DNA from: Diadophis punctatus similis
Taxonomy: Eukaryota; Chordata; Lepidosauria; Squamata; Dipsadidae
Assembly (NCBI GenBank): GCA_023053685.1
Contig: JALIGW010000004.1
Location: 82,715,297 to 82,779,296 of the forward strand
Reading direction: 5' to 3'
Length of the DNA stretch: 64,000 nucleotides
Below are positions 53,180 to 63,768 of the stretch, one piece after another. Below the pieces are notes generated by a model. It worked only from the letters and a program-made list of their open reading frames with translations, was not told the origin of the DNA and did no database searches. How positions within the stretch are numbered: the first letter of the stretch is position 1; the number at the start of each line of letters is the position of its first letter. The position numbers were made by a program, and so were the translations under genes.

Positions 53180-53212
53180 ACACACACACACAGGCACACA
53201 CACACACACACA
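53049..53212 (+). repeat. (CT)n-(AC)n compound microsatellite
   Basis: About 37 CT units, CACACACTCACAC, more CT, then CACACA. Pure alternation gives the Ser/Leu and Thr/His frames. Confidence 0.96.
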
Positions 53213-54015
53213 TTTTATCTTAAAATAGGATTGGTAAATGCTTGTCCTCTCCCAATGGTTATTTTAAAAACACATGTGCTACATAAAACTGCCAAGAACT
53301 GCTTTGAAATAGAAGTTGGAAATGTGAAATGCTGATCTTTATAGTTGTCCATGACACGCAGAGCGGATCTTTCAATGCTTTTCAACTCACACTAATTTAT
53401 TTTCACATGCATTTCTTATTTCGACTTTTCTTTGCTCAAGGCCACTGTTTTATTCATTGGACTTCAACTGCCCATCTATAAAATGGGAACATTTTCTATC
53501 TGCCCTATTCTTCCCTTGCATTCCATTCTCTGCACAAACATTTCTTTTTTTTACAACTTCTGTATAAATCATTAGGAGGATAAGGCTGCCAAAAAAAAAA
53601 AACCCCAGTGCTTTAATATTCTATAACTATTATGGCATAATTATAACATTTAGCGTAATAACAGAACAGCCTTACCTTTGAAATATTAAACCTGTGATCT
53701 TAGTAATGGAGTTAGCAATAGTAAATTGTACAGGAAGTAAATTTGGGCCTTCTAGCCCGCAATTAAAGAGCTATGTAAAAAGTAATTCATAATATACCAC
53801 GACGCCCAAGTAGAAACAGGCTATTACATGGCATTCTTTATTTTGCTTCACATTTGCATCACAAAAGAAAAGAATCTTAACTGGGTATGAAGAGAAGACG
53901 GTCAAAAGGGAGTTGGAGGACCGAGGAAGGAGAAGGAAGGCAGGCAGAAGAGTCTACAATGTTGAAGGAGATGCAAAACTACCAACAACCACCAACAAAC
54001 ACATTGACTTAGAAC
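53213..54015. other. Unassigned sequence
   Basis: AT-rich with an A run at 53592-53602. No recognised element before the hAT-A copy. Confidence 0.4.
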
Positions 54016-54354
54016 CAGAGGTGGGTTTCAGCAGGTTCTGACTAGTTCTGGACAACCGGTAGCGGAAATTTTGAGTAGTTCAGAGCACCGGTAGCGGAAA
54101 TTGTGAGTAGTTCGGAGAACCAGTAAATACCACCTCTGACTGGCCTAGTCCCCATCTATTCTCTGCCTCCCGAGTCCCAGCTGACTGGGAGGGAATGGGG
54201 ATTATGCAGTAACCTTCCCCTGGAGTGGGGAGGGAATGGAGATTTTACAGTATCCTTCCCTTGCCATGCCCACCAAGCCACACCCACTAAGCCACACCAC
54301 GCCCACCAAGCCACGCCCACAGAACTGGTAGTAAAAGATTTTGAAATCCACCAC
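54016..54354 (+). mobile_element. hAT-A MITE, 3' tip decayed
   Basis: CAGAGGTGGGTTTCAGCAGG...TTTGAAATCCACCAC. It is the same subtype as 26329 but carries a duplicated GGTAGCGGAAATT(T/G)TGAGTAG segment and CACGCCCACCAAGCC repeats. The last CTG and the duplication are not recognisable. Confidence 0.85.
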
Positions 54355-54435
54355 AAAAACAGAGAGGTGGGGGGTCCATTTTTGCTCGCAGCAGTCTTCC
54401 CTGAAGCCTGCTGGACCAAAAAGGGGGGGTGTAGG

Positions 54436-54835
54436 CAGGGGCGGGTTGCTTCTTACCTCGCTACTGGAGCACTGCGTGCGCATCGCCACATTTTGTGCGT
54501 CACTCGCTCGCTACGCGCGTGCGCCCCCTCAAGCGATTTTGCCGAAATCTTGCGAGGGGACATGTGTGCTCGTGCAATTTCGGCGATTTTTTTTGCTTCT
54601 GCGCATGCGCGAAAGCAAAAAATCGCCAAAATCTCTCTCTCTCGGGCGTCCCCTCGCAAGATTTTGCTTCCGCGCATGTGCAGGAAGCCAAGAATGCCCC
54701 AAAATTCTGAAAGAAAGATGGCGGCACGCGACGGCCCGGTGAAGACGGCACCAGAGCCGTTGCGCGCAAATTGCGTAATCTGCCGGCCGCTATTGGTGCT
54801 GCAGAGTCGACCGCACCGGTAGGGACCCACCACTG
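54436..54835 (-). mobile_element. hAT-A element
   Basis: CAGGGGCGGGTTGCTTCT...AGGGACCCACCACTG (400 bp). The flanks GGTGTAGG and AATGTAGG agree in six of eight positions. The interior is the inverted relative of 49345 (TTTTTGCTTCTGCGCATGCG). Confidence 0.88.
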
Positions 54836-54843
54836 AATGTAGG

Positions 54844-55640
54844 CCAAAAAACAGGGAGTAGGGGTGGAAAGAAAAGCGCACACTTAAATCGCTTGTCTCC
54901 TGCCATATGGATGCTCCAAGACTTCTTGCAGTGACCTCTGATGGATATTACAGGTAGCAACAAACGATAAACAGTTCTGTTGTTTGTCTGCCTTTCCGTC
55001 ACTTCCTTCTCTTGTTATTTGATAGAAATCTTCTTCTACCGGATTTACAAGATTGTCGATAGCTGTTTTTGAGTTCTCGTAAGCTTACTTAGAATCACTC
55101 GCTTACAAGCGATAGTATCTCATAATCTGGCCTTCGGTAAGGCTCTTTTTCAATTGCTTCTCTCTCTCTCTCCAAGGATCAGAATCTTCTCCAATACCTA
55201 AGCTTTATCTCCCTTACGTTAGCTTACTGTGAGCAATCTGGTTTCACTTTATTTTTCTTGCAAGCCAAGGTATTCCCAATGTTTTTTCCCCTCCAACACT
55301 ACAATGTAAAGGCATCAGGGCTTTTTTGTGGATATTTTTTTCCCCAGTATGTCTTTGTTGCCGATGTAAGGGCTCTATGTTTTAATATTTTGTCTGGAGT
55401 TGCAACTTGTGGCGAAATAAATCTCTTCATTTCACGGCTGTGAATTTTGGAGCCAAGAAAAAATAAACATCTCTCACTATTTCAACTTCTTATCTGCCTG
55501 TTTGCACTGGATCGACATTGCCTGTTGACAAAATCTTCGTTAGAAAAGCAGAAGAAAACCAACCAACTGTTTTATTCTCCTTTTCAAATTCAGCAAGAGA
55601 TCCTTAACTCTTCACTTCTCAGCATCAAGGTAGCAATAGC
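54844..55640. other. Unassigned sequence
   Basis: No element recognised between the hAT-A copy and the LINE. Short frames near 55258 and 55447 have no recognised motif. Confidence 0.4.
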
Positions 55641-56195
55641 AACACAGAGGATAATTAGAACTGCAGAAAAATCAATTGCTACCAACCTGCCTTCCATTGA
55701 GGACCTGTATACTGCACGAGTCAAAAAGAGGGCCGTGAAAATATTTACAGACCCCTCGCATCCTGGACATAAATTGTTTCAACTCCTACCCTCAAAACGA
55801 GGCTATAGAGCACACCAGAACAACTAGACACAAGGACAGTTTTCTCCCGAACGCCATCACTCTGCTAAACAAATAATTCCCTCAACACTGTCAAACTATT
55901 TACTAAGTCTGCACTACTATTAATCTTCTCATCGTTCCCATCACCCACCTCCTCCCACAAATGACTGTATGACTGTAACTTTCTTGCTTGTATCCTTACG
56001 ATTTATATTGACTGGTTCCTAATATGATTTGATTGCTTATTTGTACCCGGACTATCATTAAGTGTTGTACCTTATGATTCTTGACGAACCTATCTTTTCT
56101 TTTATGTACAATGAGAGATTATGCACCAAAGACAAATTCCTTGTGTGTCCAATCACACTTGGCCAATAAAAAATTCTATTCTATTCTATATCTAT
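55641..56195 (+). mobile_element. Rex1-like LINE 3' end
   Basis: A frame covering about 55630-55827 encodes the region after the reverse transcriptase (RIIRTAEKSIATNLPSIEDL, VKIFTDPSHPGHKLFQLLPS). A frameshift follows before the RHKDSFLPNAITLLN-type end. The UTR ends CCAATCACACTTGGCCAATA and an ATTCT tail. This pattern is that of Rex1/Babar and L2-group LINEs. Confidence 0.88.
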
Positions 56196-56243
56196 TGAGT
56201 ATTTGATGTTGCTCACAACAATTTTAACTTCAGTTTCTTCTAG

Positions 56244-56282
56244 TCTCCAGAACCTGTCAGAACCTGCTGAATTTCACCCCTG
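56244..56282 (+). mobile_element. hAT-A 3' end fragment
   Basis: TCTCCAGAACCTGTCAGAAC...TTTCACCCCTG equals the last 39 bp of the element at 59744-59930. Confidence 0.75.
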
Positions 56283-57430
56283 CCTAAAGGTCATGTCCTG
56301 TCCTTAGATTTTGGTTGGGGGAATGTAAATTCTTAATCCCATTAGCTCTGGTGGGGTGGCTGAAAGCATTTTGTTTATGAATAAATTGGCTGAGTCTTCC
56401 TGAATGGATACAAAATACAAACTTGGAGGAAACGAACTTGTAGATGACCCTCACTCCGTCAAAGACCTTGGAGTACTCATATCCAACGACCTAAGTGCTA
56501 GAGCCCACTGTAACAACATTGCCAAAAAGGCACTAAGAGTTGTTAATCTAATCTTGCATAGCTTCTTCTCTGGCAAGATTACATTACTAACCAGAGCATA
56601 CAAAACATTTGTTAGACCAATTCTGGAATACAGCTCACCTGTCTGGAACCCACACTGCATATCAGACATAAATACAATCGAGAGAGTCCAGAAATATTTC
56701 ACAAGAAGAGTCCTTCACTCCTCCGCTCACAACAAAATACCTTATTCCACCAGATTTGAAATACTGGGATTAGACAATTTACAACTACGTCGCCTCCGAT
56801 CTGATCTAAATGTAGTTCATAAAATCATATACCAAAATGTCCTTCCTGTTAATGACTACTTCAGCTTCAACCGCAACAATACACGAGTACGTAATAGATT
56901 CAAACTAAATGTAAAGCACTGCAAACTCGACTGCAGAAAATATGACTTCAGCAACAGAGTGATCAATGCCTGGAATGCACTACCTGACTCTGTGGTTTCT
57001 TCCCCAAACCCCAAAAACTTTAACCTTAGACTGTCTACAGTCGACCTCTCCTCGTTTCTAAGAGGTCTGTAAGGGGCGTGCATAAGCGCACCATTGTGCC
57101 TACCGTCCCTGTCCTACTGTCCTATTGTCCTCTTTTATCGTTACTTTTACTTATGTTTATACAAATTACTACTATACATGTTTGACAAATAAATAAAATA
57201 AATAAAATAAATAAAATAAAATCTCCATTCCTAAAGGCCAGCCTCTTCAACCTTCTTAATTTGAACCTGTTTTCCTATGGCAGGAAGACTGGGGTTGCTT
57301 TCTGCCTTTGTTAAGATTTTTCTCCATTTCTCCTTTGGGGAAATATAATATTCTGCCTCTTTTAATATCCCCCAAAATATCTCATTCTCTAGAGGAGGGC
57401 GGCTTCCCCATAGGAGATACTTCAAAACTT
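56283..57430 (-). mobile_element. LTR-B-related fragments flanking an inserted LINE
   Basis: 56283-56403 (GGTCATGTCCTGTCC, ATTCTTAATCCCATTAGC) matches the LTR-B stretch near 12990-13050. 57228-57430 contains TTTTAATATCCCCCAAAATA and CTCTAGAGGAGGGCGGC, matching 14270-14310 and 49330-49800. The LINE at 56404 lies between, so all three loci share a longer element than LTR-B copy 1 alone shows. Confidence 0.55.
56404..57225 (+). mobile_element. Non-LTR retrotransposon 3' end with a 222-codon intact frame
   Basis: The frame 56404-57072 encodes the last part of a reverse-transcriptase ORF: VKDLGVLISNDLSARAHC, then RPILEYSSPVWNPH, IERVQKYFTRRVL and FSNRVINAWNALPDSVV. This layout belongs to the CR1/Jockey group, but it differs from the CR1, L2 and Rex1 copies here and I do not assign a clade. 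The catalytic YADD segment lies upstream of the truncation. The UTR GGGGCGTGCATAAGCGCACC ends in (AAATA)n. No stop or frameshift over 222 codons suggests recent insertion. Confidence 0.88.
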
Positions 57431-57999
57431 GTAATTGCCGTTTGTTTTTGTTTTTCTTGTAGAGTATTATACTTCTTATCCTTGCTCCTTCAAACCCACA
57501 AATGTTTGCTGGTTTACCAAACCAGACAGAACTCATTGCAAGATAACCGGTTTTATCTGATATGAATGTTCATCATTTCTCTTTCCTAGCCTCCAAGTGA
57601 AACGTAGAGTGAACCCTTTCGTAATATCCCTGGTATATAATCGTTTTATTAGCACAGATGGTTTACAAGGTTTAATGGGACCTTTTAATCCCATGTTTCA
57701 ATGCAAGATGTTCATACATTTTAAACAAAATAATTAAGTAAGCATTTTCCATTGAGACCTTTGCGCTGAACTGTCTCTAGGTCAAAGGTCCGCAGAGTTT
57801 CTTTCCTTTTTCCTTTCTTTCCTTTTTTAATTAGTTTATAATATAAATTACAAAGATACAAAAGAAAATAGTAGGAAAAACAGGGAAGGGAGAAGAGGAC
57901 AGAAAAGTATAGGGAAAGGAAGGGAAAGAAGGAAAAAGCATTGATTTTGGTGCAGTAGAATAAGGCAATAACGTCAAACTTCAAGTTTTTACTTTTAAA
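57431..57999. other. Unassigned sequence
   Basis: 57800-57950 is T-rich then purine-rich (AAAAGAAAATAG, GGGAAAGGAAGGG). No gene recognised. Confidence 0.4.
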
Positions 58000-58323
58000 A
58001 AGGTAAAGGTTCCCCTCGCACATATGTGCTAGTTGTTCCTGACTCTAGGGGGCAGTGCTCATCTCTGTTTCTAAGCCGAAGAGCCAGCGCTGTCCGAAGA
58101 CGTCTCCGTGGTCATGTGGCCGGCATGACTAAACACCAAAGGCGCACGGAACGCTGTTAACCTTCCCACCAAGGTGGTCCCTATTTTTCTACTTCCATTT
58201 TTTACGTGCTTTTGAACTGCTAGGTTGGCAGAAGCTGGGACAAGTAACGGGAGGTCACACCGTTACGCGGCGCTAGGGATTCAAACCGCCGAACTGCTGA
58301 ACTTTCTGATCGACAAGCTCAGG
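58000..58323 (-). mobile_element. Sauria-type SINE, head truncated
   Basis: Plus strand AGGTAAAGGTTCCCCTCGCA to CTGATCGACAAGCTCAGG. The outermost head (GCCACTGAGCCACCGCG) is missing where the LINE begins. Confidence 0.9.
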
Positions 58324-58975
58324 ATATCGTAAGGATACAAACAACAAGTTACAGTCATACAGTCATAAGTGGGAGGAGATGGGTGATAGGAACAATGAGA
58401 AGACTAATAGTAATAGTAATGCAGCCTTGGTGAATAGTTTGAGAGTGGTGAGGGAATTATTTGTTTAGCAGAGTGATGGCATTCGGGAAAAAACTGTTCT
58501 TGTGTCTAGTTGTCTTGGTGTGCAGTGCTCTATAGCATCGTTTTGAGGGTAAGAGTTGAAACAGTTTATGTCCAGGATGCGAGGGGTCAGTAAATATTTT
58601 CACGGCCCTCTTTTTGACTCGTGCAGTATACAGGTCCTCAATGGAAGGCAGGTTGGTAGCAATTGTTTTTTCTGCAGTTCTAATTATCCTGTGAAGTCTG
58701 TGTCTGTCTTGTTGGGTTGCAGAGCCGAACCAGAGAGTTATAGAGGTGCAGATGACAGACTCAATGATTCCTCTGTAGAACTGTATCAGCAGCTCCTTGG
58801 GCAGTTTGAGCTTCCTGAGTTGGCGCAGAAAGAACATTCTTTGTTGTGCTTTTTTGATGACGTTTTTGATGTTAGGTCACCATTTTAGGCCTTGAGATAT
58901 GATAGAACCTAGAAATTTGAAGGTCTCCACTGTTGATACTGTGTTGTCTAGTATTGTAAGAGGTATTGTATTGTA
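58324..58975 (-). mobile_element. Rex1-like LINE ORF2 C-terminal remnant
   Basis: The minus strand frame 58837-58457 reads LPKELLIQFYRGIIESVICT, LWFGSATQQDRHRLHRIIRT, NLPSIEDLYTARVKKRAVKI and NSFFPNAITLLNK. A shifted upstream frame supplies FLGSIISQGLKW, the segment after the reverse-transcriptase palm. It extends further 5' than the copy at 55641, and its 3' UTR is cut by the Sauria SINE. Confidence 0.9.
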
Positions 58976-59010
58976 AAATAAATTTAATAAAATAAAATAA
59001 ATTTTAAAGA

Positions 59011-59477
59011 ATACATATAAACCTCTCCTTTTCACATTTTTCTTTAAACCAGACTTCAAGACATGTTCCATCCTGAATGTAAGCCCTTTCTAGCATTTGT
59101 TAGAATAGCCATCATTCTTAAACAGATTAATCTGTAAAGCTAAGTGATGTGTAAAATCCTTATCACAAAATGAATTCCTTCATGTCGATATGAAATTGCC
59201 CATATAGCTAATTAGTATTCAAATGCCCAGCCTTGGAAGGCAAAAATAAAGTGGGATCCTACTTTTTTTCAATAGTTGTTAAAAGAACTATTTCTTTTAG
59301 TTCTGACCTAAACTAAAGGTCAGAACTTTAGTTTAGGTCAAACTAAACTAAAGTTTGACCTTTAGTTCTGATTGGAGGAGCAGTCTGGCAGCTCCCTATA
59401 AAAGGGGAAGCTGTCAGACAAGCCGGCTGCTGGATTTGTAGAGAGTTGTTTTCTATTAGAATCTTCTTGTCAGAATC
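59011..59477. other. Unassigned sequence with clustered short inverted repeats
   Basis: 59299-59365 contains two interleaved hairpins (AGTTCTGACC...GGTCAGAACT; GGTCAAACT...AGTTTGACC). CTATAAAAGGGG near 59395 resembles a TATA box, possibly of an unrecognised LTR that ends before the CR1. Confidence 0.45.
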
Positions 59478-59985
59478 CTAACAGAAGAACGGAGTTGGAG
59501 GGGTCCTTGGAGGTCTTCTAGTCGAACCCCCTGCTATAAAATTTCAGACAAATCTGACCAATCTCTTCTTAAAAACCTCCAGCGATGGAGCACCCACAAC
59601 TTCTGCAGGCAAGCTGTTCTACTGATTAATTGTTATCACCGTCAGGAAGTTTCTCCTTAGTTCTAGGTTGCTTCTCTCCTTGATTAATTTCCATCCATTG
59701 TTTCTTGTCCTGCCCTCTGGTTCTTTGGAGAATTAGGTTGACCCAGTGGGGAAATCCAATTTTTTTACTACCTGTTCTGTGGGCATGGCAGGGGAAGGAT
59801 ACTGCAAAATCTCCATTCCCACCCCACTCTGGGGCCAGCCAGAGGTGGTATTTGCCAGTTCTCCGAACTACTCAAAATTTCCGCTACCGGTTCTCCAGAA
59901 CCTGTCAGAACCTGCTGGATTTCACCCCTGGGCTGACCCCGTTCTTCTTTGTGGCAGCCCTTTAGATATTGGAACGCTTTTAAAT
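59478..59985 (-). mobile_element. CR1 LINE 3' end split by hAT-A
   Basis: Parts 59478-59743 and 59931-59985 carry the tail (GGAGTTGGAGGGGTCCTTGG), the ORF2 terminus (ATTAATTGTTATCACCGTCA) and, after the insert, CTTTGTGGCAGCCCTTTAGA. It ends in unrelated AT-rich sequence. Confidence 0.9.
59744..59930 (-). mobile_element. hAT-A MITE inside CR1
   Basis: CAGTGGGGAAATCCAATT...GGATTTCACCCCTG (187 bp) with an 8-bp duplication carrying one mismatch (GGTTGACC 59736-59743, GGCTGACC 59931-59938). It is an inverted relative of 26329. Confidence 0.92.
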
Positions 59986-60902
59986 TTTATTTTATTGGTG
60001 TGTGATCAGAACTGGGTTTTTTCTATACTGTATTTTGATTCACTGATATTCTCATCTAACTTAAATTGTGTAGGTGGCTCTTCATCTGTCACAGCAATTT
60101 CTAAAGATGAAAGAAATAGATTAGGGAAGGCTTTGTGCATTTGAAGTGGAGTAAATGTATAAATCCTTAATTATAGGATTTTGTATTGCTCTTGTTGTTA
60201 GATTAATTTTCCTGCCAATGCAGTTTCCCACACACGATCACTAAGCTGGAACGTTACTAGTTTTTCAGTCCTTGTGATAGAAAATCTGGCATGTAGCAAG
60301 ATGGGTTGAATTAATTTAATGTATAATGCCGGTCTACAAATCTGGTGAGATGTGAACAGTAAACCAATAATGCAATTAACCACCAAACGCTGTTGAGTGA
60401 TTTTTCTCAGTTTCTCCAGAAAGACCCGAGCAGAACAAGTCACTCTGATAGTGACCCTGCTATTAGGCCTGGTAATTGATATTAATTTAATGATAGTCCA
60501 AACAGTCTTTAAAAAAAGGAGATTAAATGCGCCGTTTTTGAGAGGTGTAGCGTTGTGTAAATCTCTTTAGGATCAGTTCTTGATGATTTATTAAAAGACA
60601 CTTCAAAGGAATTTTACTACTTTTAAAAGTTCCAGGTGGGTTCATTAAGATCCTGTTGTTAAAAACAAATGCAAGAAGAAGGAGGAGGAATTGACACTAT
60701 TTTAAACATGTGTAACATATTAAACATAATTGGAACAACTAGAATCTTAAGAGTATGTCTACATTTGTGACATAGAAACATTCCAAAATAAACATGGCAG
60801 GAAGAAACACTAAGATAAATTTAGACATACCTAGTAGGGGAAACTTTGCCAAAGTCAGTCTTTTATGTTGTATCTTCAGAGTGATTGGATCGCTCACATT
60901 TT
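59986..60902. other. Unassigned sequence
   Basis: No recognised repeat over 900 bp. A minus frame of 81 codons (60198-60443) lacks known motifs. Confidence 0.4.
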
Positions 60903-60948
60903 CAGTGGTGGGCGAACCGGTTGTTACGGTATGTGACGTCCACCTCTG
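60903..60948 (+). mobile_element. 46-bp internally deleted hAT-A remnant
   Basis: CAGTGGTGGGCGAACCGG...ACGTCCACCTCTG keeps both termini and almost nothing else. The flanks do not match clearly. Confidence 0.6.
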
Positions 60949-60982
60949 ACTAAATTTCCTCTGCAAGGTGAAACTGAGATTA

Positions 60983-61536
60983 CCGTATTTTTCGGAGTAT
61001 AAGACGCACCAGAGTAAAAGTCGCACCTAGATTTTAGAGGAGGAAAACAAGGAAAAAAGTATTCTGAACCAAATGGTGTAGTAATATATTATTTAATAAA
61101 ATACCAGTATAGCAGAATATTTTTTACAACCATGTATACTTTTTACAACCATGTACACTTTTTACAAACTTCAAACTTGACAGCTTTAAGACTAGTGGAC
61201 TTCAACTCCCAGAATTCCTCCTCCAGTCATGCTAGATGGGGTAATTAGAAGGCAAAAACACCCCCTTTTTTGCGAAAAACGACCCATTTTTCAGCCATTT
61301 TTTTGCAAAAATGAGGCATGCAGAGGGTTTGGGAAGCTTGCAGAGCACTCCTAGGAGGTGGGGGAAGGCAAAAATTCCCCAATTTTTGCAAAACACGGCC
61401 CATTTTTTGCAGAAATGGGATGCAGGGGCGGGGCTTCGGGAGGCCAAAATGGCTGTATTCGGTGTATAAGACGCACCGACATTTCCACCCTCTTTGGGGG
61501 GGCAAAAAGGTGTGTCTTATACTCCGAAAAATACGG
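60983..61536 (+). mobile_element. TA-E element, long form
   Basis: CCGTATTTTTCGGAGTATAA and its complement lie between TA (60981-60982, 61537-61538). The interior includes three TTTTTACAACCATGTA-type direct repeats (61115-61165), a truncated hAT-P arm (GACTAGTGGACTTCAACTCC, about 61166-61225) and repeated TTTTTGC(A/G)AAAA motifs. At 554 bp it is longer than the copy at 18510. The 116-codon minus frame has no transposase motif. Confidence 0.9.
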
Positions 61537-61538
61537 TA

Positions 61539-62072
61539 CTTCGATTTTAAGAGAATGAGAGGAAAGTGCAGATTGCACGGCCCAGGTATAAACAAGAACT
61601 GGGAACTTTAAGGGATTCTGCTGCTAAAGCAATTACAATTCAAATAGAGCTCCCTTAATTTACGAGGGCTTTGTTTGGATCTTCTCGGATAGCTTCCACG
61701 ATGTGTTCTTTTCTGTTCTACAGGGCTCTCTTGCACGGATAATCACTGTGGCAGCTTGTGCCCTCAATTCTTAGGTTGATAAATCAGAAGGTTTGACTCG
61801 CTTAGCGTTTTGCTAAACAGGACGAAGGCAGGAGCTGGGTCAAACAACAGGGAAACCATTCTGCAGACAATGAAACATCCACTTAGTAAAAATAAACAAA
61901 AGCAAAAATAAAACTATTTTCCTCCTTCTCCCCCCCCCCACACCCCAAGTTCAAATATTAATAATTGTAACATATATTCCTGGAAAGGAATTCTTCCCTG
62001 GTCAAATTTATAATATTTAAGCTGCTGCCTAAACACTTAATAGCATTCTAATGTTGTTAGTTTTTAGTTTGG
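61539..62072. other. Unassigned sequence
   Basis: C run at 61931-61939. Nothing else recognised. Confidence 0.4.
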
Positions 62073-62251
62073 GCCTCTGAGTCAGGAGGCTGTGAGTTTG
62101 ATCCTAGGTAGAGGCAGATATTTCTCTCTCTGGGCACAATGAGAATATATCTACTGGAACAAAACTCCACATTGGCGACAGGAAGGGCATCCGGCCAGTA
62201 AACGCTCAGCTCCACTCAGTTGCCCAGACTCCACTCTGCAAGGGATTATGG
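62073..62251 (+). mobile_element. SINE-G, truncated at both ends
   Basis: CAGGAGGCTGTGAGTTTGAT through GACAGGAAGGGCATCCGGCC to GCAAGGGATTATGG. The (ATG)n tail is missing where a hAT-A end begins. Confidence 0.88.
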
Positions 62252-62360
62252 CAGTGGTGGGTTTCAAAAAAATTCACTACCAGTTTTTTACTATTAGTTC
62301 CTAAGCAGGGGGTTGGACTAGAAGACCTCCAAGGTCCCTTCCAACTGTTATTCTGTTCTA
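62252..62360 (+). mobile_element. hAT-A 5' end fused to a CR1 3' stub
   Basis: 62252-62296 is CAGTGGTGGGTTTCAAAA...TTTTTTACTATTAG. 62297-62360 is the CR1 end (AGGGGGTTGGACTAGAAGAC, CCCTTCCAACTGTTATTCTG). Each is broken at the join. Confidence 0.75.
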
Positions 62361-62710
62361 GAAATAGGGAGCCTTCTCTACTGCACCTGGGCCATAATGT
62401 TTGAGGATGGAAGTTAATTGTTATCCTGTGTTCATTTCTACCACCTGGCAGTTCCTGTCTTCTATGAGACAGAATCTCATCGTTTCTTCCTCAATAAACT
62501 TCTCCTCTTTTTCTCAGAGAACTAGGTCAGCAAGCAGTCCTGCTGGGAACTTGTCCAGCAAGTTACCTAAGATATTTCAGGAAACTTTTGCAGCCATAAA
62601 ATAGAATGCAATATATATAGAATAGAAATGTGTGTGTGTGTGACTCGCATGCCTGCTGATCAGCCTCCACAAAATTATCTGGATCGGCTCAGGTTAGAAT
62701 AAATGCTATT
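62361..62710. other. Unassigned sequence
   Basis: CCTCAATAAACTTCTCC near 62490 resembles a polyadenylation signal, and (TG)n lies at 62630-62642. No element boundary can be set. Confidence 0.4.
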
Positions 62711-62726
62711 TGTACAGTCAAGAGAG

Positions 62727-63445
62727 TGAGTGGTGCATGCTTGGTTACAAGAAATTACAGAGAGAACAATGGAATTCACCCCAGAATTTTTCCTGCTGGG
62801 GATAATGGAAAAACAACATCCAAAAAACATACAATATTTAATACTACATATTACAACTGCGGCAAGAATAACATATGCACAATATTGGAAAGACAATCAA
62901 ACCCCACCAGAAAATATACTAATGGACAAAATATATAGATGTGCTGAAATGGACATGCTGACTATTCAACTCAAAGGACAATGCAACTCAGAATACTACA
63001 AAACATGGACTAGATGGTACAACTGGACTAAAAAAAGAGGAAAGACTGTGTGACAACGTGAGAAGAAAACGAAGACAGAAGAGACTGTAAATTTATGATT
63101 TAATGTGCATAATTGAGATATAACAATGTTGTAAAAACGGGTGTAGATCTGTATCAAAATATTCAGATGTTTAATGAAGAAAAATAATTAAAAAATGTTT
63201 TTAAAAAAGAGAGAGTGAGTGGTGCAATGGCCTAGAGGTGGAGCTGTTGCCTCATCATCCGGAGGCTGTGAGTTCGATCCTAGGTAGAGGCTGATATTTC
63301 TCTCTGAGCACAATGAGAATATATCTGCTGGGAAAAAAACTCCGCATTGGTGACAGGAAGGGCATCCAGCCAGTAAAGACTCAGCTCCATTCTGTTGCCC
63401 AGACTCCACCCCACAAGGGATTATGGGGTCATTAAAAGAGGATGA
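62727..63445 (+). mobile_element. SINE-G, complete, split by an L1 insertion
   Basis: The first 11 bp (TGAGTGGTGCA) are at 62727-62737 and the rest (ATGGCCTAGAGGTGGAGCTG to AAAAGAGGATGATG) at 63227-63445. A 15-16 bp duplication (GTACAGTCAAGAGAG) flanks the whole at 62712-62726 and 63447-63461. Confidence 0.93.
62738..63209 (+). mobile_element. 5'-truncated L1 inside SINE-G
   Basis: An open frame to 63051 encodes about 100 residues of the L1 ORF2 C-terminus (EFTPEFFLLGIMEK, NIQYLILHITTAARITYAQY, CAEMDMLTIQLKG, EYYKTWTRWYNW). A 155-bp AT-rich 3' UTR ends in an A-rich tail. It is flanked by a perfect 17-bp duplication (62721-62737, 63210-63226) of the SINE head and its flank. Endonuclease and reverse transcriptase are absent. 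Confidence 0.93.
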
Positions 63446-63461
63446 TGTACAGTCAAGAGAG

Positions 63462-63768
63462 TAATATCTTGCGTTGGAGGCATATCTGATGCAAATATCT
63501 TTGCTCTGTGTTAAAAACCTCCAGACAGTGACCTTAAAAAGGGAAGGCTAATGAAATTTGACTCCTATGGAAGATATATTAGATGTTAGAACTTTGCTTC
63601 TCTATGTTCTATCCAAGAAGATAATTAGAGGTGATTCATGCATAATGTTAACAAATAGAGGAACATATTCGGCCACACCATGATTCACGACAGCACTTAA
63701 TGTTTTACTGGATGGATAGGCAAGAAACGTACATCACAACATATTTCTGAAATGTTTGCAGATCCTGG
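63462..63768. other. Unassigned sequence
   Basis: Mixed composition, no recognised element before the TG end of LTR-B. Confidence 0.4.

Noticed and set aside
55258..55443. Short plus frame with hydrophobic stretches as a membrane peptide
   Set aside because: No start context, no conservation evidence, and composition matches surrounding noncoding DNA.
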